Assembly (NCBI GenBank): GCA_020536535.1
Contig: JAHLWZ010000178.1
Coordinates: 6,627 to 45,432 of the forward strand
DNA from: Pelomyxa schiedti
Lineage: Eukaryota > Evosea > Pelobiontida > Pelomyxidae
Length of the DNA stretch: 38,806 nucleotides
Reading direction: 5' to 3'
The position numbers and the translations under genes are program-made. The notes beneath the pieces are model-generated. The model saw only the letters and a program-made list of their open reading frames with translations, ran no database searches and had not been told where the DNA came from. This document shows, in pieces, positions 1-8,370 of this stretch (position 1 is the stretch's first letter; each line of letters begins with the position of its first letter).

Positions 1-142
1 AAAAAAAAACACTCACATTAACATACAGGGAGACCCCATTGTGCTTGCACTCACCATAAAGCACCACTGAAGGTGTGGTTACTGCATAACAGACGGAGAG
101 ACCGCTAAGTCACAGGTGGCTGTTGAATCATTCAGAAGCAAG

Positions 143-1301
143 TCAGAATATGGGCAAATGACGGGAATGGGGGTGGACTCTGTGAGGATTGTTGTTGGGG
201 TTGTTGTGGTGGAGCGTTTGTTGCAACTGCTGGAGTTGGTGAGGTTGGTGTTGGAGGAGGAACTGGGTTTGGAGTTGTTGCTGTTGTAGCAGTTGCTGCT
301 GCTCAAACTGCTGGTTGAGGAGAGTGCATATGTCTGAGAGCAGATAATGCTGTTGCTGTTGCTGCAGGGAGGCATCATCTGGGATTGGGAATGATGGAGA
401 GAATGAGGGTAGGTGTGCGTGAGAAGAACTGGGTCTTGTGGGTAGCTGTACTGCGGCGGGCGCTGGTGATGGAGCTATTCTCTGTTGGAGAAGGTAGAGC
501 TCTTGTTGGAATGCATGCTGTTTGAGTTGCTGAAGTACAGTTGCGACTGGAGGGCCTGGTCTGAGTTGGGGTATGATAGTTCAGTGTTATCCAAGCTGAA
601 AAGCTGCTCCGTTGTTGGTGCCGCGGATGGTGAGCCCTGTGGCTGCGGCAGAACAAGTTCCGCCATGGAAACTGACCGCCCCGGAGGTAGTTCTGGTGAC
701 AGCACGAGCTTGGATGGTGAGGACTGTACTTGCACTTGCACTTCTTGTCTTGGAGAATTTCCCGGAGGAAGGCATCTTTGGGGTATGAGCCCGCGGCCGT
801 TTACTTGGCGGGCATTCTGGGGAAGTGCCCACAATATCCGGTGAGGAATCTCCACCAGAGCTTACCGAAGGAGACCGCTTGTTCTTCTTATGATATGTCT
901 TTGCTGCAGAAAATGTATTAGATAAAGACATACACAATTCTAACTCACCAGTCAGAGCACGCGCCTGTAGCTGGAACTGACCGCTAATGACTTTCAAGTC
1001 TCTGAGAGTAACAACTAAGAAAAGTGCAGAGACCTGTATAAACGATAAGAAAGACATGAAACAACTTTCCGCAAAGCAAACCTGTAAGCGCATTCTCGAC
1101 GAAGAGCAATTCCCTTTGATTTCAAACTGATATTCCTCAGATTTTGAATCGGGCACATTGTGTGAGGTACTCTGTGTATCGGCGTAATCTTCACCAATGG
1201 CCGATGATCCGGGCAGCACTGAGGGCACTCCACTTCTGCCGAAAAGTTCAGCAAAACCAGCAACAGTTCAAAAATGGTACAAACCTTTCTGTGTTCTCCA
1301 T
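143..1301 (-). CDS. Q/S/P-rich protein, multi-exon, function unknown
   Basis: I do not recognise the family. The start is chosen at ATG 1299-1301, where a 17-nt exon (MENTER) joins the next exon with matching phase across a 49-nt GTTTGT..GCAG intron (1236-1284). Further introns fit at 1034-1081 and 904-948. The early part is acidic and serine-rich; then comes a basic stretch (KKNKR, later SKRPRAHTPK) that could be a nuclear signal. The last ~120 residues are glutamine-rich with a short leucine/glutamine coiled-coil-like segment, ending at the stop at 143-145. Between about 500 and 780 the frame changes. One intron from GTCAGT to an acceptor ending ACTTCAG keeps the frame open, but a second reading frame there is also protein-like, so this part is unresolved. 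A nuclear regulatory protein is only a guess. Confidence 0.5.
215..368 (-). repeat. CAG/CAA-rich low-complexity tract
   Basis: Read on the minus strand this is an imperfect run of CAG, CAA and CTN codons giving glutamine-rich sequence near the C-terminus of the gene at 143-1301. The mix of CAG and CAA suggests protein-level selection more than a pure microsatellite. Confidence 0.6.
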
Positions 1302-1533
1302 GAGCAACCAGTAGTGCAGGCCGCACACTTCATCGTGTGTGATTCCATTCATCTCCCTCCATTCCCTATTCACCACCAGGCACATCTATTTTCAAGAAAC
1401 ATTAGTTCTCGTCCATTGCACCAAACACAATTGCCAGCCAGCTATGTACCGTTTGCAAGCAACATCGATACCAACTTGGATTTCTGAGCTTTTCCGGCTC
1501 CATGTGAGAAAGAAAAAGAATTTTTTAAACAAG
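1302..1533. other. intergenic, start of minus-strand gene to tRNA
   Basis: No gene is supported here. The stretch would hold the promoter of the minus-strand gene starting at 1301 and the 5' flank of the tRNA. The open frames that cross it have no splice or family support. Confidence 0.4.
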
Positions 1534-1605
1534 GGGCGTTTAGCTCAGTGGAAGAGTATCTGACTCCGGATCAGAATGTCATGGGTTCAACCCCCATAAC
1601 GCTCG
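1534..1605 (+). tRNA. tRNA-Arg (anticodon CCG)
   Basis: All arms fold without an intron. The acceptor stem GGGCGTT pairs with AACGCTC (one G-U). The D stem is GCTC/GAGT, the anticodon stem TCTGA/TCAGA encloses loop CTCCGGA with anticodon CCG at 1566-1568, the variable loop has five bases, and the T stem ATGGG/CCCAT encloses TTCAACC. The discriminator base is G and no CCA is encoded, as is normal in eukaryotes. The internal A box (TAGCTCAGTGG) and B box (GGTTCAACCCC) match RNA polymerase III consensus. It reads CGG codons. An identical, opposite copy lies at 2056-2127. Confidence 0.95.
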
Positions 1606-1609
1606 TACC

Positions 1610-1614
1610 TTTTT
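1610..1614 (+). terminator. Pol III T5 terminator of the first tRNA
   Basis: Five T residues begin five bases after the tRNA end, the usual RNA polymerase III stop. Confidence 0.8.
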
Positions 1615-2046
1615 GATTTTGTTCACCCTTCTCGTGGGTGATTCCAAAAGTTTTCTTGAGTTTATAAATTCCGAACAATTTACACAATCCCGCTCCGGCC
1701 GAAGAAACGGAACAGGGAAATAGAAATTGCTGGGGGTTTGGTCGGGTGGGATTGCCAAGGGGAGGGCGCGGTGATGAGTGAAGCCAAGAGGTGCGCATTG
1801 GAGCGGGTTTTCCAGGCCACCTCATATCGCCCCGCGCCGAGTCGTCACGTCTCCTCGGTCACCCCTCTCTCCTTTCTCACGGCAATTCCCTTCCCCAAAA
1901 AAAATCAGTGAACACCCGGAGTATGATGAGAACCCGAGAAAATGGAGAATAACGGACACCCAAAGTTATCCCACTTGATTCCATAGAAGACCGTCGACTA
2001 CAGCACAACCGCAGGCTGGAAGCTCCAACATCACCAAAAACCGAAT
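1615..2046. other. 432-bp spacer between the opposed tRNAs
   Basis: The two tRNAs point toward each other across this unique spacer. No coding frame is supported. It contains a small hairpin-like TCACCC..GGGTGA near 1625-1643, a CpG-rich patch around 1825-1880, and otherwise nothing I recognise. Confidence 0.5.
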
Positions 2047-2051
2047 AAAAA
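2047..2051 (-). terminator. Pol III T5 terminator of the second tRNA
   Basis: Five A on the plus strand, so T5 on the tRNA strand, just 3' of the second tRNA. Confidence 0.8.
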
Positions 2052-2055
2052 GGTA

Positions 2056-2127
2056 CGAGCGTTATGGGGGTTGAACCCATGACATTCTGATCCGGAGTCA
2101 GATACTCTTCCACTGAGCTAAACGCCC
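2056..2127 (-). tRNA. tRNA-Arg (anticodon CCG), inverted copy
   Basis: The sequence is identical to the tRNA at 1534-1605, so the same cloverleaf, internal promoter boxes and CCG anticodon apply. The 5' flank (TTTTTAAACAAG) and the T5 terminator are also conserved. The gene lies 65 bp from the first ATG of the plus-strand gene at 2193, so the two share an upstream region. Confidence 0.95.
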
Positions 2128-2192
2128 CTTGTTTAAAAATAACATCTTCCCATCTAACTTGTACTGCCGAAGACCACATCCTCTGGCGTGAA

Positions 2193-2804
2193 ATGAAAGG
2201 GGGCGGAATTAAGGCCAAGTCAAAAAAAGAGCTCTCGTGTCTTGAACATTACCTCGAGAGCATTGGCTGTGCAGTGCGGCACATGAAGTTTTTCCAGGTC
2301 TAAATACAAGTGAGGAAAACGAATTGAAAAGAGGATACGGGACTTGGTGGCAGCAAAGATATTCCCAAAGACTCAAGGACTGGACGCAGAATTGCTGTCA
2401 GTTTGGGTAGTGAAAGTAACTGTACACCAACTAAGTTCCCGTGGCAAAGAGTTTGTTGCATCATTGCCCATTTATGTGGATGGTCAAGGTTCAAATAAAG
2501 GTTCACTTCCATCAAGTCGAACGTACCTGTTTTTTTGTTTTACAAAACCAAGGAGAAGATAAATCGCACCTTTTGTTGTAAAAGATCTACCTTTCTAGAA
2601 AATCCAATTAGATTCACCCTTCCAAGAGCAGATACCTTAGATGCATTGCATCGTGTTTCTTCTTCACGTCTGGTTAACAGAAAAAAATGTAAGGAAATAG
2701 GCTCCTCATATCCTTCTGGTAGACTATTAGAAGTAGGAAGAAATGCAAATTCAACTCTGACCCTGAAGATCGCAAGTCATGTTAGATTTCTCTTTAATCT
2801 GTAG
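2193..2804 (+). CDS. uncharacterised small gene, exon structure unresolved
   Basis: An exon starting at ATG 2193-2195 reads as a lysine-rich, protein-like segment (with HYLESIGCAVRHMKFFQ) up to a CAG|GTCTAA donor near 2300. Two continuations are possible. One uses an acceptor near 2334-2360 and ends at a TAA inside AAATAAA near 2490-2500. The other keeps the frame open to about 2524, splices across a 62-nt intron near 2522-2584, and ends at the TAG near 2804. I do not recognise a family in either. It lies beside the second tRNA and is convergent with the minus-strand gene ending at 2896. The coding impression is moderate and the start is simply the first ATG. Confidence 0.35.
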
Positions 2805-2895
2805 GAAGAGGTGTTTAATGTGGTTTTTTGGTGACGAGCAGCAGGGACCTCGCACTAGAGTGGTTTAAGAAGTAAAATATGGACGACGTGGGGTT

Positions 2896-3633
2896 CTAAC
2901 TTGGTGCAGTCATGGCGTCATATAGAACTACTCTTGGGGGTGGGTATGGCAATTGTGCCACAATATTTGCAGCATAAGAGAAGAAGGAGAGAATATTAGG
3001 TATGTTCTTTGCACATGATTCCAGTGGGGGATTGATTAAGGTTGGAATCATCTCACCTATTTCTACTCTTACTAGGGAAGCAAGAGTGTCCTGACTGGGC
3101 AAGCTCATGATTGGGAGCTTATAACTTTTACTTTTCCCACCAAGTGCGATAGGGATGGGGCAGAGTGTATTTTTCTGAGGAGAACATGCCACTGCTAGAG
3201 CCACCGCAATCCAGTCCCGTTGCATACTACTAATGCGTGGACATCTCAGCAGTCGTATCAGTTCTATTGTTACTGCTTGGTGCAGTGGGATATAGGAGGA
3301 AGCTTTAGGAGCGGAAACTGAAACATTACTTGCAAGGCACTCAAAATTCTCTGCAGTAGTTGGATTGCCTGTTGGAGGTGTAGATCTGGACTGCTGGTTG
3401 CTGAGTTTAACCCGCCTGTAGTGACTACTGGCTACCCCTGTAAGCAGCCCAATGACGCGAATTATCCTGGAACATATTTCCCATGAATCTGGGTTTCCGT
3501 GGCTCTCATTACCATGCACAAGTAACACTAGTAAAGGAATATATATGGCATATTCATGAAGTAGGAGTTTTCTGGCTCCGAATGAACGCTCACACATTAC
3601 ACATTTTACTTCCCCACAATTTGCAACTCTCAT
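2896..3633 (-). CDS. hydrophobic/helical protein segment, possibly 3' part of the next gene
   Basis: A 245-codon open frame from ATG 3631-3633 to TAG 2896-2898. It is rich in leucine, isoleucine and serine, with helical stretches such as YAIYIPLLVLLVHG and VTIELIRLLRC, and no motif I can name. It may be a separate gene 83 bp downstream of the 3717-4978 gene. It may also be that gene's last exon: an intron from a GTCGTC donor in the upstream gene to an acceptor ending AAATGAG joins the two frames in phase. The second view would give one protein of about 640 residues. It is convergent with the plus-strand gene ending near 2804. Confidence 0.55.
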   Translation of the reverse strand: MRVANCGEVKCVMCERSFGARKLLLHEYAIYIPLLVLLVHGNESHGNPDSWEICSRIIRVIGLLTGVASSHYRRVKLSNQQSRSTPPTGNPTTAENFECLASNVSVSAPKASSYIPLHQAVTIELIRLLRCPRISSMQRDWIAVALAVACSPQKNTLCPIPIALGGKSKSYKLPIMSLPSQDTLASLVRVEIGEMIPTLINPPLESCAKNIPNILSFFSYAANIVAQLPYPPPRVVLYDAMTAPS

Positions 3634-3716
3634 TTCAGTGGTGGTGAAAAAGGAATCGATTGTTATATTCTTTGTACCAATTAGTGAGAACGAGAAAAAA
3701 AAGAGAAAAGTAGTAG

Positions 3717-4978
3717 CTATGCCTGAAATGACGACGCCATTCCATCTAACAGGTCAGGAATTTCCCAGTAGGCCAAGTTCTTTGCAGTCTCACTCAAAGA
3801 ACAGTCACTAAGTAAGTCCAAGAGAAGAACCCATTGCTGATTTGTATTAGGTCGAACATTGAGTCTCCAGAGATTTATCTCCAGAAAAGGATTTTCGTAA
3901 TCAGAGAAGGTACAAGGTGGGGTCAGTGGCTTGGGCTGTTGGGCCAAAATCGCCCTCAGCTTCGAAATTGCTATTGGAAGTGTGGCTTCGAGTGCATCAT
4001 TCTGTGCAGAGGAGAAATTTATGAACTCCTGAAGTGCCTCTCTTGTTTCCCGCAGCTTATTTGCCGGAATTTTAGACTCAAGTTGTTGAATGACCGTCAT
4101 GAGGGGTAGGTAGTTACTACCCATAAACAGGCACAGATTTCGACTAAGTTCTAAAACTGTTCTTAACACAGACTCTGAAAATCTTTGTGGATCTTGATTC
4201 AGAAAGTTCAGCACAATGGCCTCAATACGAGACGCAGAGCCTTGCATTCTTGTCACAAATTCTCGGAAAAAGGAAATTTGGAGCACAACCCATTTATACA
4301 TGTTCAAGTACGAGCACAGCAACGTTGAGGCAATGGCATCAACACTCTTGTCGAAATTGATGGCATCAATTCGGCAACTCATAGTAGAAATAAACACTGC
4401 AAAAAGCTTCGCAGCTCTTTTGGCACACATGACAGTAACCCTTTTTGGGGAGGTCGGCAGAAAGGCACACAACAAGTTGTATGCTTCCGAGAAATTGAAT
4501 TGCCCAAGAAGTGTACGAGTTAGGCAAGTTCCATTAAGCAACTGGAGTGTGCCATCATCTACAAGTTCCTCATTTGCGTCAGGAGTACTGGACGAAGATA
4601 CTTCCTGTGTTCCGGGAGCAGTGATTTCAGTTTTGACTGGTGCAGGAGCCCAGCAAGTCTCCCTGAAAAAAGGAGTCGTCCTTACCTTCAACTCACAGAG
4701 AGGATCATAGCTGGAAGCAATGTTCCCGGATTCTTTGGAAGTCGCACTCCTCTTCTTTCTGCTGCCGAAACAGAGGTCGATAGCGCCAGACATCGCAATC
4801 AACCAAGCGTCATATTGTTTGTCCACAAATGCACGCCAGTCTGGTCGCTTATGAGAGAGTCTTTCCACGTTCAAAAAGTACATAAGTCCTACCTCGGCAA
4901 CAAGATCTGCAAGAACACAACGCTCCTGGTGCCGCTGACGCCACAAGACAAAAAACCTCGTTCATTACCGTCGGCCAT
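3717..4978 (-). CDS. large alpha-helical protein, function unknown
   Basis: The start is set at ATG 4976-4978. A 10-nt first exon joins across a 62-nt GTAATG..TTGCAG intron (4907-4968) and gives the N-terminus MADDLVAEVGLMYF. The following frame of nearly 400 codons is open to 3717. The protein is mostly helical, with many leucine- and isoleucine-rich helices, which suggests an ARM/HEAT-like or scaffold protein. A serine/proline/threonine-rich linker lies at roughly residues 80-110. There is no catalytic motif, signal peptide or clear membrane segment. It may continue into 2896-3633. A subunit of a nuclear complex is plausible but unsupported. Confidence 0.65.
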
Positions 4979-5177
4979 CTCGCACACACCCAAGCGTCCA
5001 TTCTCAAGTTTTTTTTAAGTTGGAATTCTTTTTTACCCGTTGTTTTCGAATCCGGGAATTGATGCCTCCGACCAAGAGCTAAAAAACCACGAAGTAAGTA
5101 AAAAAATGTCAAAATTTTTTGTTTCTATAGGTTCTCATAGTAATACGTAATATCTTCCTATCTGAGGGTCCCTGCTC

Positions 5178-6382
5178 TCACCAGTTTGTGAATTTGGCAA
5201 AACAGCAGCATTTCTCAGGCAGGGCATCAAAGAGAGCCAGGGTTCGGCAATACATGTCTGGGAATATATCCATTGCTTTAAGAGCTTCAGCCGGGTTGCT
5301 GTAGCTAATCCACATCACACAGTATCTTACAGTAACCCCTTCCAATATGAGGTGCATATTTTTAGGGTCCTCGATTGGGCAAATATTACATGTCCCGCAC
5401 AACTTTTCAGAAGCCAGGAACTTTGCAGCTGCTGAAAAGCGTTGCGTAATTTCCGCACTATAAGTTGTGGCGAATAGCCGGATTACAAGTGCTGGAACTG
5501 TGGCAGCAATTTATATGATGCAATGGAATGGCGATAGAGACGCTACAGACGGATAAGAGTGCATACCTTCGGTGAATAACATGTTTCTGAATACAGGTGT
5601 TGTTGGACTATGTGGGGGAAGAGGGGGCGAGACTGACAACTTGTTGTTATTCTTGTTGTTAGAGGTGTGGCTCCTCGTTGATTTTAGACAGAACTTGTAC
5701 AGTCTTGCTAACAATCGGAATTTATCAGTATACACTTTGAACCCCCTTCCAAAGTCCAGCATTAATAACAGTTCCGTTTCGCAGATGTGTGTCCTATTAC
5801 CGCTGTTTGATGAATGGCATAGAAAGTACAACTACGCACTTGGATGATGAGCAGAATTGCTTCACGAGGAAGGAAAAAGTTTCTGTTCCATCCATGTTAC
5901 AATGGTCCTGCGCGACCAAGTCCAGCACCTTTCCACCTGGGCCCTTGCACCTTTTACATGTAACTTCTAGTTTCGCTGTGATTCCAGTGATTTGATTGAG
6001 ATAAAATGTACCACTAAGAGTAACACAGTTGCAACACTTGGCCGACGAAACAACATTCAGTATGTCATTCTCAGACAAGTTTCTCGTCACCCTCCACAGG
6101 TGGTCAATTGAGACTGTCAACTAGAAAAAAAAAAACGAAGAAAAAATTGTAAGTTACTAGTGCGCAACCACTGCACCAACATCAACAATGACAGAAGAAG
6201 AATACACTCTCACAAAACAGTACAACTAACGATATATGTCGTTTGCAATAACGACAGACAAGAATGGCATTCCAGGATTCAGTGCATACCATGGCGTTGC
6301 ACCTTGGCCAAATTTCGGCAGTAGAAAGCTTGGCAGACACAACACTATCCGCAGTTAGAACAGAGAAATATCCACAGTCCAT
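5178..6382 (-). CDS. protein with CxxC pairs, four exons, unidentified
   Basis: Four exons join in phase: ATG 6380-6382 to a GTATGC donor; an exon beginning LTVSIDHLWRV after a long poly-T acceptor (TTTTTTCTAG); a 37-nt intron; a third exon; a GTATGC donor near 5563; and a last exon ending at 5178. The product is about 310 residues. It has a possible zinc-ribbon (CCNC about 20 residues before CKRC) and a second cysteine cluster near the C-terminus (CGTCNIC). A stretch with LDFGRGF followed by a helix and a cysteine pair recalls the tRNA thiolation factor Ctu2/Ncs2, but the N-terminal half does not fit, so this is only a weak hint. Further 5' exons may exist upstream of 6382. Confidence 0.5.
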
Positions 6383-7060
6383 TGTATGGTGTTGGCTGGT
6401 GGGGTGGTGCTAATAAATAGAGGACTTCGGCCAAAGAATAAATAAACGGTCTTTGTGGTGAATGAACTGTGAACTGTCTGGTGCACTTCTTCTCTCTCAA
6501 CAGTCTGTATAACTGCTTTTTTATTGTGGAACAAGAGACCGAAACGAAGGAAAAAAAGCGAAAAATGCCCTTCAGTTTGCATACAAAGAAGATGCGCAAC
6601 ACCTTGAACCTGCCTTATTAGTGGCGCCATAAAATTACCCTGTGTTTTCTCATGAAGTTGTTGAACAATGGAATGTTTCGTGTTCCCGACTTCGATCACA
6701 ACGTAGCTCTGCCAAAATTCCCATTCTCCGAAAGTCCAAAATCTTGGAGCTTTCCAAGCAAAACTTGGGACATCTCACGTTTGGTCATGTCCATTTCACG
6801 CACAAGAATTTCGCAGCGCACAACAAAGAAAGGTCTACTCAATCTGTAAGAGGAAAACATGACGCGCAAGAACATCATTGAAAGAATCACCGGCGATTAG
6901 TGGGTCCAACCGTCACTTCGGTGCCCGATCTCACAAAAGGGGACACGGTAAAAAACCCTTGAGAGAACAGTAATTAAGGGAGACCTTAGAGCAGGTCATT
7001 TACTTTGTTTGACTTGTGTGCTTGTTGTTACAGCGTTGTTGTGGTACTTGTGATTGCAAA
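6383..7060 (-). other. unresolved region with candidate minus-strand exons
   Basis: A 61-codon frame at 6696-6878 (containing VRCEILVREMDMTK) follows a good acceptor (TTCCTCTTACAG, near 6846) and looks protein-like. A second frame around 6345-6602 ends with WIFLCSNCG, a possible zinc motif. I could not connect them to each other or to the gene starting at 6382 without breaking phase. They could be 5' exons of that gene, a separate small gene, or 5' UTR. Nothing here matches a family I know. Confidence 0.3.
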
Positions 7061-8179
7061 TTAGCCGGGGCAGCCCTTTGCGGTCATTGTGGGGAAATTG
7101 GGGATCCAGACAGACGATGCACAGTTCATTTCGGAGCTGATGATTGTTGATGGGCAATCAAACAGTGGTGGATCGGTCTTTTCGGTCTCGTTGCGTGTGA
7201 CACAGATTCTTATGTCCGAGAGTTGAGTGGTATCTGAGGAATCACATGTTGCGAATGCTGTGTTTGTTTTGTTTCCATTCATTAGTTGCTATAGAAACGT
7301 TGGGAATGAAAAGAATTCTTACGGGTATAGCCTAGTGCCTTCTCAAGTGCTGGTATAATTACTGTCGAAAGACTGTACTTGACCTTGTTGCTGCTTGTGC
7401 TTGTTTTTACACCGGCATCCAGAAGGATTTGATACAAATCGTACTTGATCCTACGAGGGTTAGTGAGTCCTGATTGTGAAGGGAACATGATATAATATGT
7501 ACCTGAGATTAAGTGCAACGTTCCAATAATCCACGGGTCCATTGGTGCCACTGTAAACGGAGGCAGCGCAGGTTCCGTGCTTCTCGTACTCGTACTGAAC
7601 AAACTCGCAGTTCTTCATCGCTGGCCAGTATCTGAAGCGATGTAAGTAACAAACAAGAAGAGAGTTCCATCAGATACGTGTCAAGTTGTTTCCTGAGTGT
7701 TGGGTTGCTGTCAATCAAATTCATGATTTCATCTTCGGTATAATCACAGGTGCAGCAGCTTGGGTAACTAGATGCCGATAAGTACTCCAGTACAAAAGGA
7801 TTTATCCGAACCTGTTGCCATCGTAGTTGGGCCACAAGCCGTGAATTGTGAAGCCTGTGGGTATGCTCGAAATGGTTGCTGGCACACGGCAGCACCCATC
7901 ATCACAAAAAGTACCCGGCCATGACTGGACGAACCTGTCGAGAATAATAAACAACAAAAACAGGGATGGGGAAAAAAAAAAAAAATCCGTTTGAACGTGA
8001 TTTTTTATTATTATTATTATCACGAAGCGTTGTGTATTTATTTGGTTTTTCCCCTTCACGCACATCATCCAAGTCCATTCAGGCTGAGTAGTATATTTGC
8101 ACGAAGCAGACATGTTGCTGTAAGAGCAACAGCTGGCCGTCGCAACAATCAACGCAATCACGAGCACCCCCCTCAACAT
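7061..8179 (-). CDS. secreted ribonuclease T2, six exons
   Basis: Acid endoribonuclease of the RNase T2 family, cleaving RNA through 2',3'-cyclic intermediates, probably in lysosome/phagosome or secreted. Residues 1-17 are a signal peptide (MLRGVLVIALIVATASC). Exon 2 holds the first active-site motif FTIHGLWPNY; exon 4 holds the second, YEYEKHGTC, preceded by the conserved YWP. Both catalytic histidines and the Glu-x-x-Lys-His core are present. Six exons join in phase by introns of about 45-130 nt, for example GTATCT..CTTCAG (46 nt) just before the YWP. The last exon is cysteine-rich and ends at TAA 7061-7063. The start is ATG 8177-8179, the first Met before the signal peptide. Confidence 0.93.
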
Positions 8180-8370
8180 CGTTTGTGTATTCGGTGGGTT
8201 TTTTTGTTTTTATTTATTATTGCTGGAATGTTTTTTCCCTTTGTTCGGATCTTTTTTAAGGGAACGCCGAGACTGCGAGCCCCACAACCCCAACGAGCGA
8301 AACTTTGGTGGGTTTTTGTTTGGCCTATCAGAATCGTCTGTTTTGTTTGTTGTGTTTGAGTTGTTTGTTT

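Larger units (their letters stand above)
1522..1614 (+). repeat. left arm of 93-bp perfect inverted repeat with tRNA
   Basis: Positions 1522-1614 are identical to the reverse complement of 2047-2139. The identity covers the whole tRNA plus 12 bases of 5' flank (TTTTTAAACAAG) and the 3' GTACCTTTTT, then ends sharply on both sides. This is direct observation. Confidence 0.97.
2047..2139 (-). repeat. right arm of 93-bp perfect inverted repeat with tRNA
   Basis: Exact reverse complement of 1522-1614, including both tRNA flanks. Identity ends at the same relative base on each side. Confidence 0.97.

Noticed and set aside
1197-1487. Plus-strand ORF starting MADDPGSTEGTPLLP
   Set aside because: It is antisense to two phase-matched exons and the first intron of the minus-strand gene at 143-1301 and has no splice or family support.
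5797-6120. Idea that the CxxC region is a Mutator-like transposase N-terminal domain
   Set aside because: No DDE core, no terminal repeats, and the downstream exons do not look like a transposase.
6652-6849. Plus-strand ORF containing FRVPDFDHNVALPKF
   Set aside because: The minus strand has a better acceptor and a more protein-like frame here, though neither is certain.
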